Assembly (NCBI GenBank): GCA_943704495.1
Contig: CALSCR010004055.1
Location: 1 to 40,774, forward strand
Direction of reading: 5' to 3'
DNA from: Pigoraptor chileana
Lineage: Eukaryota; Opisthokonta; Filasterea
DNA: 40,774 bases
The position numbers and the translations under genes are program-made. The notes under the pieces were generated by a model. It had not been told where the DNA came from. It made no database searches and was given only the letters and a program-made list of their open reading frames with translations. Shown here piece by piece: positions 1 to 10,900 of this stretch; positions within the stretch are counted from its first letter, which is position 1; the number at the start of each line of letters is the position of its first letter.

Positions 1-102
1 GGGGAGGGGGAGGGGAGTTCCTACCGCATACGCGCCACACACGCAACACACGTGCTATCTCATGTGATGAGCGCTGCAAAATAATACCCAGCCTGCGCGC
101 AC

Positions 103-2651
103 CTTGTTGACAATGTCTGCATGGACGGAGTAGCACAGATCGGCCTGTAGTTCCGTCGGCAGCTCACTGAAGAGGCTGTTGGCATCCACTCCGCGCGTGC
201 GTTCCCACAGATACTCGTAATAGCGGACAACCCTGTACTGAATGCCGGCGTCGACCTTCGCGTGCTTCATGTAGTTCTGCGTGGTGAGAAAGTAACGGCA
301 AACCGAGTAAGGACAAGGGTAACTATTGCAGTAACACAACGGCAGGTAAGTGCGTTTTGACATACAAATAGATCCCCTCCCCCCCTCTCCCAGCACAACA
401 TGCACACGCACAACACTTGCCAAGGGACGGGAAGTGTAATTAATTGAGCAAACAGATGCGATTACACTATGAGAGCACTTACCGCAACGGCGCTAATTTT
501 CGCCTGGTACTGAGACCGTTGCAGCCCGGATGTCGCGAGCGCGGCGGCAATGGAGCCGATAATGTACCCGAACATAAGCACACCGCCCAGCATGAGTAAC
601 ATGAGATAGATGCGCTCGCCGACCGTCACGGCAAAGAAGTCTCCGTAGCCGACGCACGTGACGGCGGATGTTGCGTAGTAGAGGGCTGCAACGTACTTTC
701 TCCCGACACTGGCATCCTCCATGTTCTGTGCGGCAACCCACGATAGGCTGTCGCACTCGCCGTCGAGTCGCGTGTCGCATGCAATGACAAGCAGGAGACA
801 CGCCGCCCAGTTCAGGAAGACGGCGACGCTTACGGCGAAGTGCACAATTTCCATGCGCTCGGTTGTGCTGTTGATCTGTGCGGCGGCCCGATTGAAGTAC
901 CGTTGCACTATCCCAAAGCGCAGCAGACGATTGAGCTGCATGTACCTGAGCACCACGGGGCGAATCGACGCCGGTGCTGCAAGACAGAATATCTCAATGG
1001 GAAGGCACGAGGCAATGTCCACCGCTTGCTGGAATGCCTTTGTCGGGCGTATACCGCTCAGCGAGTCGCGGTTACCTGTGGAATCCGCCGACTCCCGATA
1101 TGCGTCCGAGTCTAGATGAGCGTCTTCCTTGACCCTGCTGAGCGATGACGTCCGCGCGACAATGACGAGGTTTGCAACGAAGAGGGCGTCGAGTGCATAG
1201 TTCAATGCTAGGAGTCCATACATATCGGCTGGCGCAAAGGCTGCCTGGAAGGCGATGGTGATGCTGCACACTACGGCCGCCGCCACGACGACCAGCTGCC
1301 ACCCACGCAGCCCCACGGGCGACGACACGGGGACCCTCGAGAGAAGTGCGGCGAGTGCTTGCTTTGTGCGGACTGCCACGGACGGTTTTCGCTGCTTTGG
1401 AGCCGCGCCCTCCATCTTGGACATGTCACCCTCCTCCGCGACCTCTTGTATGTCAAACTTGTGCAGTTGGATCGATGGAAGGCGGCTGCGCCCGTACGGC
1501 CCCTGGCCCTCGCTCGGCAGCCTCTCCGTGCTGGTCACCTGGCTGCAGGGATTGGACGACAACGGATTCGATTGCGTATCAACGGACGTGGGGCTGCGCA
1601 GGCTCTGTGTGAGGCTGCCTCGGCGGCTTGCGTTTGACGCGGATCGGCTGAGGCTCTTGCTCACTTTGCCCTGTATCTTCTGGGGCAGGTGGTCGAATAG
1701 CCGCCGGGGATCCGTCACGTGCGCATCCTGCCACTGCGTCTCGTAGTATTGGACCGTCTTTGCCTGAAGTTCGGGATCGATGTCGTGCTCCTTCATGAAG
1801 CGGCGAATGGCGCGCAGTTTCTGTCTGAGTTTGACCGACTGGAGCGACTCGTTGGCGAGGTGGGCAGTGATGCTGCCGGTCGACACGCCGATAATGAGCG
1901 TCGCTGCCAAAAAGGTGAGTATTCCGACGGCCATTTCCCCGGCGGTGACACAGTGGAGATCGCCAAGCCCGGTCAGGGTCAGGGTGCTCACCGACCAGTA
2001 CAGCGATGCAACATACTGCACAATGGTCGCACGTCCGATGGGGCCTTCTTCCTCATCAATCCAGCTGGGCATCTTGCACCCGCTCTCGCCGCCGCACGCA
2101 GCGATGTAGAAGACACATGCGCAGACGTGGGCCATCAGCACAATGTATATGCAGAATCGCAGGAGGCGAATCCACACCCACTTGAGCGAAAGATGGCGTC
2201 CCATGCGTGTGAAGAAGCCCGTGACGTCATGGAAGCGCAATACACGGTTCAGCCGGAGGTAGCTGAGAAGCCACAGCCGCGAGTAGCCCCGTGATGCAAT
2301 CAAGCAGAAGACGTCAGTTGGAAATGACGCCACAAGGTCCACTGCAACGGTACCGCTCGACAGAACCGCTTTGACCTGTCGTGCCCGCTGCATCTCGGCG
2401 CTTTGAATTCCAGCCAGCGCCACATCCGCCCTCGTCATTTGCGCAATGACGTCGACGATGAACATGACGTCCAGCGCATATGTCAGAACGTACAGCACCG
2501 TGGATGTGTGTGCAAACGCCGCTTGGTACGGGAAGAGGAAGGCCGCCACAAGCGAAGCAACAACGATGGCATTCTCCCAGATCAATGCAACCTGCATGCT
2601 CACGCCCACATTCACTGCCGCCGCCGTCTCAACCTCGACTGGTGCAGAGCT
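103..2651 (-). CDS. CNG-type K+ channel, repeats 2 and 3 (3' part of a multi-repeat channel, cut by window edge)
   Basis: Two exons, 2651-483 and 276-103, joined in phase 0 (donor gtaag at 482, acceptor cag at 277). They encode two complete 6TM pore units. Repeat 2 has S1 near WENAIVV, an S4 with LRLNRVLRF, a pore ending TLTGLGDL and a C-linker ending LFDHLPQKIQ. No cyclic-nucleotide-binding domain follows; instead there is a Ser/Thr-rich linker of about 120 residues. Repeat 3 has S4 MQLNRLLRF, pore filter CVGYGD and a C-linker (YYEYLWERTRG...LFSELP) completed by the small exon. Its binding domain, if present, lies beyond the left edge after donor gtgcgc at 102. LNRLLRF-type S4 segments and the YYEYLW C-linker are typical of CNG/KCNH channels, and GYGD is a K+-selective filter. 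There is no good independent start: the first ATG (2597) falls inside S1, and the frame stays open only up to acceptors at 2650-2653. This suggests it continues from the repeat-1 block upstream. The family call is firm; the gene boundary is inferred. Confidence 0.8.
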
Positions 2652-2931
2652 CTATTAAGTGTAAGATGTGTGCGTGTATGTGAGTGTGTGTGTGTGTTTG
2701 CGGTGGTTGAAGCACGTTAGAAAGTAGCATGCATGACTGCCATTTTCCTTCTTTTCGCATGTCAATCACATCATATTTCAAATGACATCACTATTTCACA
2801 CTGGCGCGATCGAGGTATGTTAATGCAATGCCTCACCCGCTGTCATGGCGTTGCATTCAACAAACACACACAATCACAAATCCAACACCACCAGACACAC
2901 AAACTCAAGCAGAGACAAACAGAGGCCCCAC
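2652..2931 (-). other. probable intron between channel repeats 1 and 2 (or intergenic)
   Basis: There is no coding signal. It holds AC/TG-rich tracts on the transcribed strand, like the confirmed introns in this window. Donor candidates are gtgggg at 2931 (phase 0) and gtcaat at 2947 (phase 2). Acceptors ending at 2652 and 2650 give phases 0 and 2, so two alternative in-frame splices exist. No poly(A) signal or promoter stands out, which favours an intron. Confidence 0.5.
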
Positions 2932-5078
2932 CGTCACGGACATTGACCTGATACGCCCGCCCTCGTGCATCTGTCGCAGCTTCTCAACCGCGGCCATTGC
3001 CTCAGTGTAGTTGGCTGATATACGGCCCTGTCGACCGAACCGTTCGTTGATGGGCCGCGAGGGATCTGAGCTTGCATACCCTTCTGCAATCTCGCACTTT
3101 GTCTCGGGGTAGTGTTCGGCCACTTTGTTGAGACTCTCCTTGCTCAGCATGAAAATCTCGCAGTTGGTGCGCGTGCGCACACTGTATGTTGAGGGAGGGC
3201 CCTCGCCCCCAGAGAAGAACGTGTCGGCGCCAAAATAGTTTCCCGCAGTGAGTGTGCGGAAGATCGACGTGCCGTTTGCGTTGAGGGCTTCTAGCTCTCC
3301 ACGTTGGATATAGTAGAGATCTGTTTTGCTTTCGCCCGCGCGGAGGACGTACACACCCGCCGTATACAGCATGTGGCGGCACTCGAGTGAGAGCATGCGC
3401 TTGAATGGCATGGGTGTGACGCGTAGAAGGGGTATCTGCGCCGTCAAGAATGTGGGGGGAAGGTGGTTGTGGTGTCGTGTGAGAGAAGCGGTGCGACGCT
3501 GGCATGTCATTGGCTTATGTTACGGAGGGGATCATGTGTATACAATGTGAATGTGTGCTCGTCACGTGCATACCAGGTGGATCTGCATGTGTGCTTTGAG
3601 TGTGCGCATGGCACCTCCGCAGTGCGGACACACATGATCCAAACTGATACACTGCACCGACATATGCAAATAGCGCACTGAAACATACAGGGTGGTGTGT
3701 GCACTGGCGTCTGTGCAGTGACACTCACCGCATCGATGAACTTCGTGTACATTCCCAGGCTGATTTCCGTGCGAAAGGATGTTGGGAGCGCACCGAAAAG
3801 CTTGTTCGTCTCTTCCCCGCGATTCCGTCGCCACAGGTACTTGTAGTAGCTGACCACAAGCGCCGCAACCTTGGGCTCGACGTGAGTGTCCAGATAGCTG
3901 TAATGTGGTGTGCGTTGGTTATTTGCAGTTGTGTCGGAGAAATGGAAGCATGACTTGTGATGTGAGCAATGCGGCAGTATGAACTCGCTTTTGTATGCGA
4001 CTGAGCTATTCACCTTCTTGCGGAACACATTGTAAAGGTATGCGATTGGCTGCATCTCACAAACACCAAGACATGCCCACGTGCACACGCACACGCCAAT
4101 CTGTTGCCCACACAAACAAGACATGCAACGCCCCACACACCGTCTCACAGCCTCCAGTTGCAGCACAAACGCCATCTTGTGCGCCTGTGCATTTGCGATT
4201 GTGGACGCGATGATGCCCGAGAGGTATCCGAAGGCAGTGCATCCCACAAGCATTGCCGCAATCGAATACCAGCGCTCGTCGTCGTTGGTCGCAACAATGT
4301 CGCCGTATCCCGCGTTTGTGAATGTTGCAGCCGACCAGTACAGCGCAGCTTCATACTGGTGCATCATCGGCCATTTTGGAAACGGAAGTGACGATGCATT
4401 CGCAATCGTCGTTGCGACTGTCCAACTGTGTGCATGTGTTGTGCCACATTCAGTGCCGGCGCCACCCGGACAGGCGAGGGCGTACCACCCGCACGCACCC
4501 CAGTTGAGCATCACGAGGACAACTAGAAGCAGCTTCGAAAAACGCCACAAGAGCACATTCGATTTGAGATCTTTTTCTCTCCGCGAAAAAATCGGCGGTA
4601 TGCGAACGGCGCGGATGAGGCGATTAAGACGCCACAATGAAAGCGCCCTCCATCGCACGCCGCCGAATGCAAGGGCGAGCAGGTCGAGCGGGAGTGCGGA
4701 TGCAAGATCCAGTGCAAATGCACCCCGTAAGTATCGCTTGCGCGTCTTTTTCGGGTTCATTACAAGCACTCCGACTTTGAAGTATCCGCGATAGCACTGC
4801 AGATACATGTGCGCTATGTACAGGGCATCGCACGCGTATGCGACGACCCAGAGACCCGGCGAAACGGCGTCGAATGCAGCCTGGTATGGCACGATGATGC
4901 ATGTGACAAATACGCTCACGGCAAGCACGAGGTCCCATCGCTTCACCGTGGTGGATGCGGGGTCCAGTCGCGGCCTCGGAATGCATCTGTCGCTGTCGTC
5001 CTCGTCGAGGGCCAGTCCGCTTGTTGTGGAGTTCCGTCGCATGAGCCTCGGCGGCGCTTCTTCGCAATTGGACGACAT
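2932..5078 (-). CDS. CNG-type K+ channel, repeat 1 with cyclic-nucleotide-binding domain (5' part of the same gene, probably)
   Basis: Exons 5078-4141, 3897-3729 and 3435-2932 (phases 2 and 0). The first in-frame ATG is 5078. The product has a Ser/Arg-rich N-terminus, six TM segments, S4 WRLNRLIRAVRI, pore filter NAGYGD at about residues 254-259, C-linker EAVRRYLDTHVEPKV then YYKYLWRRNRG, and a CNBD containing GVYVLRAGE, GELEALN and GNYFGADTFF. I placed the first donor at AGACG/gtgtgt because it restores the C-linker in phase, matching the same stretch of repeat 2. If the last exon is not spliced the protein ends at a TGA at 2905-2907. A donor at 2931 (phase 0) or 2947 (phase 2) can instead join in frame to the acceptors at 2652 or 2650 and continue into repeats 2-3, giving at least 1,318 residues. 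Animal sperm and choanoflagellate CNGK channels are known single-chain four-repeat relatives. Confidence 0.78.
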
Positions 5079-5599
5079 TGTTCCTGTCACACTGTCCGAG
5101 GTGGAAGTCCGGGCTTTTTGTGTTAGGGTGAGCAAATCTATCAGTGTTGTCGCATCGAGATGGACACAGCGATGGGACTCCGAAGCATTGTTGGATGTCG
5201 CATGTCACGGGCGTCTATGAATTAAATGCAGGGGATGCCACAACAACAACAGCGGCCAAATCGAATCAAGTGCAACTTCTCTTCGAATATACTAGTCTGT
5301 TTTCAAAGTGTCCATAGAAGACGACTGCACGCTACTCGACATCACTCAAGGGTGGCTACGCGCAGCCAGTTGTTGTCACATTGTACAGGCAGGCTTCAGT
5401 TCGGAAGGCATCAATGGCAACCCCGCTCGACTGACAAAGCACACACTCCCAATGTGAGGAGCCATGGTCGAACCGCCAAAACAATGCAGAAGCAGAGTCC
5501 ATTGCCCACGGCATCCTGGTCAGCCAGTGCTGGTGTGTGTGCAGCGCCTCGCACTGCTGCGGCTGTGGACACCAAAAGCGACTGAAAAGTGCCACTTAC

Positions 5600-5708
5600 A
5601 CAGCCAGTTTGAGTTCCTTCCGCTCGAGAGTCCCGTATTAATCAGTGTGATGCCCGGTGTGAAGGAAGCGGCTGTGAAAGGAAAGTTGTGCGGCCTTCTT
5701 CGCGGCAT
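5600..5708 (-). CDS. possible 5' coding exon of the channel gene (tentative)
   Basis: On the minus strand an ATG at 5708 opens 36 codons that end at a textbook donor, gtaagt (5599-5594), in phase 1. An acceptor, aaaaag at 5115-5114, is phase 1 relative to the channel frame, so splicing would add a short basic N-terminus before the channel start at 5078. The evidence is splice signals and phase only; the peptide has no recognisable domain. The channel could equally start at 5078. Confidence 0.25.
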
Positions 5709-6054
5709 TTATGTCACTCGCGTGGTGACCGCTGTTTATTTTCAGTCACGGAGAATTGGATTGAACCAAACCCCGAGCTTGGTGTGCGAAATGCGGCCCC
5801 AATTATCACAGGTATTTCGTTGGGGTGTCATTAATGATCACCAATGTGCGAAATGAAACAATTACACGGCGGGGTAGTTGCGATGGCATTGACGAATCTT
5901 CTTGAGTGCGAGATGCCCACACCCCACTGACACTATACAAAAGTGGCCGACCGAATGTCAAATCAACGACCTACGACTGACCAGGCCGCCCTGCACGGAG
6001 ATTACGTCGAGTCGTAAACTGGCATTTGTACTGAGATGTCCGTCCCGGTGCCAA

Positions 6055-6119
6055 ACTGACCGAGCGGTTACAGTGCTGTGTAATCACGGGCATCGTGAGG
6101 GTTCAGTTCCGAGTCCGCC
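6055..6119 (+). other. tRNA-like fragment with A-box/B-box resemblance (not a functional tRNA)
   Basis: TGACCGAGCGGTTA resembles the tRNA A box/D arm (tRNA-Ser/Leu-like). About 50 nt downstream GGTTCAGTTCC differs from the B box GGTTCGANTCC at two positions. I cannot fold a proper T stem or find a 7-bp acceptor stem, so this is at most a decayed tRNA or the head of a tRNA-derived SINE. Chance similarity is possible. Confidence 0.2.
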
Positions 6120-6892
6120 TCAGTAAATTCAGCCGCAAGTATCACACCAGGGCCCCCGAGTTGGGCAGGAGTCAGGTTTCAACTACGGCTGGTTGGATGA
6201 CAGAGCCTAGTCGCCATCCCTTTCGGGAGTCAGCCGGGCAGAGTACAAGTATTGACAGCCCAGTCCGCTGCCGCACTGACCGCTCGTCGGGCGACAGTGC
6301 CGATGCACTGAGAGACGGCAGGCGCTCTCGATGCTAATAATAGGCGCAGTGAATAAATCCTGTATCACCAACCGAGCACTGAAGGGGCTGTCACTCAACG
6401 ACGGAAATGAAATCTAGTCGCACGCAGTCGCACAGCCTAGGCCGTCGTCCAGACTGAAATGCGTAACAACGTCGGTATCCCCCTTTGCTCGCCGGCAAGC
6501 TATTGCCGCAATCGAAAAGGGACACGTAGGCCGGTTGCCTGTTTGAGTGGGTAAGGGACATGGTGGCGAGTCGGCAGCCGAGTAAGAGGTCGTATGTTTG
6601 TGGCAAAATCTAGTGGCGTTATATGCTTCCACCGCTAGCCTGCCAGTCGGACGAATGCCGAACAAGCTCAGTTCTCACTGCTGACCGGTATCTGTCGAGC
6701 CCGCTTCCGGACGTTGGCAATCTGGCTGGCTCGCTTCGAAAAAGATGTTCGCCGATACTATAGTGTGGCAATATTCTTTACCAACGTTCTGACAAAAAGT
6801 GAACGTCTGAAAGGAGCAGCCGTGCCTGGCTGCTTAACGCTTCAGTACTGCAGTAAGTCACAAGTCGGGCTCAAGATCCTGACCAGTTATAC

Positions 6893-6918
6893 CAAGGGTT
6901 CTCATATGAGAACCCTTG
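6893..6918. repeat. perfect 26-bp palindrome
   Basis: Two 13-bp arms (CAAGGGTTCTCAT and its exact reverse complement) meet with no spacer at 6905/6906. The next outer pair does not match. It lies in non-coding spacer about 1.05 kb upstream of the MDC1-like gene. It could be a dimeric protein binding site or a cruciform; no gene is attached to it. Confidence 0.9.
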
Positions 6919-7375
6919 TTTATACACCGTCCCGTCCCGGCTCGCGTAACGCGTGCATGTGTCTGCGTATACACGCATACTAGGGCCCATTGCACACACA
7001 GAAGCCCCCCAAAAGCATCCAGGCTCACACGGTCTGCCGGCGGCGTTCGGCCTGAAACACTGGCGGCGGATGCACAAAGTAAACCGGTCAGTGAATCAGA
7101 CACTTGAAAGAGCCGGGGTCACGGCGAGACGGCCGGATGGCCGGCGTCGACGGACCTGCCAGCTTCTCGACTTCGCCAAATTGTTGTATAAGCTCGACGT
7201 CAAGTTGGTAGTATGGACACAAACGCATACTGCTGTTGTCCGCGAGAACGGCCTTGACTATCACTGGTGAATGCGGTGCAACCCCTGATGCGGTGGGCGC
7301 CGTAGCACCCCGGGCTGTTCGCCCAGTGCCTTCACCATGGCTAAGTTTTGACCAATCAAAATCGGAGGTACACAT

Positions 7376-7430
7376 GATGTCAATGTAGCGTCACAGAGCA
7401 ACAGCCAGTGATGTCATTGTAGCGTCACAG
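7376..7430. repeat. 21-bp direct repeat, two copies
   Basis: GATGTCAATGTAGCGTCACAG at 7376-7396 recurs at 7410-7430 with one mismatch, a period of 34 bp. It lies about 550 bp upstream of the MDC1-like start codon, in non-coding DNA. Confidence 0.8.
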
Positions 7431-7972
7431 CCAAGTCAGTTCCCGCGCTATCAGTCTGAATTGGTTTAAAGTTTCCACACAACAACGGCGACCGATTACA
7501 TACAAACAATAAACCCTCAGACGGTATGGTATACACTGTTGCGCTGAAAGGGATCCTTTCTGCTTGCACTCCATCTCGATCTGCCGGAGAGACGGACCAT
7601 GGCGGGGGTGAGTCAGTTTGTTGCAGGGTCAGCTGTACCGAGTACTGAACTGATGGCATTGATCAGCATCTTCACCGTCGCTGTTGTTCGTTTTGTTGAT
7701 GTGGTGGGTGCGATGCATTTGACAAAGTGAGGTGCGTTGAATGTAACCCGTGGCTCTTGGATTCCCTTCTGTGGTCACAGATCGTACTTACGCCGTTCAG
7801 CACCATTACTGAAGGCCCCAATGGAATTGCTCCACTTCGCATCCACCGAGGTTTGCAACCGACCGTGCACATTGAACTACATCGAAACGCATCTCCACTT
7901 TGCAGCATATTATGTGACATTATTCTTGTATGTTCTCATCAAACCCTTTTGGCGACACATTGTTGATGCCTG

Positions 7973-10900
7973 ATGCGCTTGCAATTGCGTACAGGTCAAC
8001 AACACATACTTGGCAACGAGCCTGGGAGTGACATACTGGTGCCGTCGGCTTGTCGTGTTGCGATTGAAGTGTCGGAGGGATTTGTCTTTGTGGAGGACTT
8101 GGAGAGTCCATCGGGCACATGGATTCAAACTGCGCCCAACGTGAGCAAACTTGCTTCAGCTTCCACACACCAGGCCATGCCAATGTGTGGAGTCTGTTGC
8201 CACACACACACAGTTGTCCACATATTCACACTATGGCGCCACCATTGGTTGATACAGGCAACGGGCGACGGTTTCCGTCTGAAAACACGCGCAAAGTACC
8301 AGCTTCTTCCAGGAAATGTTTTGCGATTGGGAGACGTGCGCTATGTTGTGCGAGAGGGCGGCGCCGGTGATGCCGGTGATGCCGATGATGCCAGCGCCCT
8401 ACACAATGGCGGGGGTCACTCTGAAACCCACCCTGCCGACCCTGCATCGCCGTCGGTGCGTGCATGCACAACACTCCTTATCATCTCGGTCTAAAGAACA
8501 TAGTCGATATCCCATTATTACCGCAATTTGATTTTCGTGTCATCTGGTGTGCGCATATATTATAACCCTACATGCATATACTCAAACTCTTTCGTTTGTT
8601 TTGGAAAATTTGTGCCCGTATGTCACCGGTCATTTGATTTGCAGCTGCTCGGCGATTCAGAAGCAGATGCAGACGAGTTCGATGCGATGGATGCGATTCC
8701 AGAAGAAGCTGTTGAAGTGGCGAATAATCTCCCAGGGGACCTCCTGAGGGACGAAATTGCGCCCGCCGCCTCGCAGCAGGCACCGCGCGCACCTGCACCC
8801 GCACTCGCCAACGACGCTGACGACGCGACAGACTTGTCTGACGCAACGGACATCACCGAGGTGGGCGATTCAGCCCCGGATGTTGCTTCTGTCAATGCTC
8901 CACGGCAGGACGAGCACGCGATTGCCGATGCCACGCAGGTCTTTCAGTCGCCGCCAGCATCGCCCATCCTCGCAACACATGCACGGCCTGGGGCTCACGT
9001 GCCACCCACAGCCGCTGCCTTTGAGAGCACACAGCTGTATCAGTCGCCCCCGCACCACACGGACACAGTTGCTGACGACGCCAGGATGGATGCAACGCAG
9101 GGTGTGGATCACTTGGCCTCCCGGACGCCGCGCGGACGCGTCAATTTCGAGGCCACGCAGATATATCATTCGCCGTCCCCCAACAACAACGAGCGCGAGG
9201 GAGTGGTGTCGCGCTCTGCATCGCCCGCCATGTTTGAAGCGACGCAGGTGTACAGCCCGCCTGCCGATGCCGCCGCCGCTGACGCCCACGGTAATGCCGA
9301 GGCCACGCAAGTATACCGCTCACCCCCGAACAACGATGGAAGACCACGGTCCACTGCGCCGGGTCGCCTATCGGTTGGGGATTCGACGCTTGCATATGGG
9401 TTCGACACGCCGCTGCACGTGGGGCAGAGTGCAGCCGATGCCACGCTGGAAGTGGACTCGAGGAGAGTGTCGATGGCAAACGATGAGGCGACGCAAGTAT
9501 TTGAGGACGCGCTTAATAGCCCCACTTTTCCTCCGGTGAGCAACAAAACATGTGTGTCTGCGCGGCTGCTGGAGGGCACGCATCTGCTTGCAGCTGCAAT
9601 CGTGCGTGGATGCAATGCACATCCCCCTTGGAGTCATTGTTGCCATTCGCTTGCATTGTGGACGCTCTGAAATATCGCCGTCGACAGTTTTACAGTGGAC
9701 TTACTTCGCTGTTCTTTAATTCGCAAATCCTTTGCCTTTTTTATTTTATTGCAACCGTTTATTGTTTCCGTGCCTCCCGTGAATCCAGATGGGGCGGACT
9801 GCACGTGACCACAACGGAGGTATCGACCGTGAAGAGAGCATTGCTACCGACCGACGACAAATCAGTGCAACGGATATCAGTGCCCACCCCCGCGTGACAT
9901 CGGCATCCGGGGGTTCTTCCGAGGGGTCGGTTGCGCCGCCAGTTGTCCCATCGCGACCGCCCGCAGCGCTGGATCCACTTGCAATGCTGTTTGGGGGTGT
10001 TACGAGGAGTGCGCCCGCCGCTCCACTTGCCGCTCCACTTGCTCCAGTTGTCAATCCACTTGCAGAGACTGCACAGCCAGGTTGGTCCCGTGTGCCTGAC
10101 GTGCAAGAGCAGTTAGTGATGTGCTGTAGTATCGACTGAGGCATTTGCAGTCGATGGGTTAGTGCATCCATAGCCTGACAGTGATTGTTGACTGATGAGA
10201 GACGTGTGTAAATTGCACTTTACCATGCATTGATGGCTATCTTACTTTTCCCGCCAACAGAAACGGCTCACGGCATTGCGTCCCAGAGGTCTGTGGAAGA
10301 AGGTGAGTGCTGTAATGCAGGTTTTCTTCAAATATTTGAAACCCCACACAATGCGCGTGCGCACACAATTCTGTAAATATATGAGTGTGTGTGCAAGCCA
10401 TTTGGCTGCTGCGCTATATCCACGACATTACTTAGCGCGTTAAATAGTGCTTAAGGAAAGCTCACTTTCAAAATATGACAATGTCGCAAATGCACACCTT
10501 GTTATCTTTTGCGCAGAACTCAATACGCAAGCCAGCATTGTCCCAGACAGTCAGTCGCAACACGACCCACTGCCATCTGCGAACACTGCGTATGTCGACG
10601 AACACAGCGAACGCGCCGCCTCTCAATCACAGCACGTGCCGACACAGCACCTCTCTCAGCATGCAAGCGACCTTGCGCTGTCTGCGCATGCAGCCGAGCC
10701 ATTGACAGGTGAACAGGTGGCCAGCGCACACGTGACCAATGCGGAAGGGTCGGATGGGGACGACTCCAGCGATGCGACGGACGACGGGCGCGGAGACAGT
10801 GCTCGGGACGCGGCCGCCGCCCCGCTCTCACCACCCGCCGCTCTTACCACCGAGGCGGTAGTACCTGCGGTGCATGATGTGCCCAGCACTGTGCAGGAAG

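Larger units (their letters stand above)
5709..7972. other. non-coding spacer between the channel and MDC1-like genes
   Basis: I see no convincing gene in these 2.2 kb. Short ORFs exist on both strands but have no recognisable domain, no consistent splice signals and shifting composition. The stretch is rich in CAGT/ACTG (about 19 occurrences by eye between 5930 and 6690, against about 6 expected). It contains a tRNA-like fragment near 6055, a perfect palindrome at 6893-6918 and a 21-bp direct repeat at 7376/7410. It must hold the promoters of the divergent channel and MDC1-like genes, but no TATA box is obvious. Confidence 0.6.

Noticed and set aside
4020-4056. Possible mini-exon reading PIAYLYNVFRKK in the channel gene
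   Set aside because: It has an acceptor-like and a donor-like edge, but including it breaks the C-linker and the phase to the next exon. The donor at 4140 restores an uninterrupted C-linker matching the other repeats.
5464-5856. 130-aa plus-strand ORF
   Set aside because: No domain, no splice context, and it overlaps a minus-strand candidate exon with a better donor signal.
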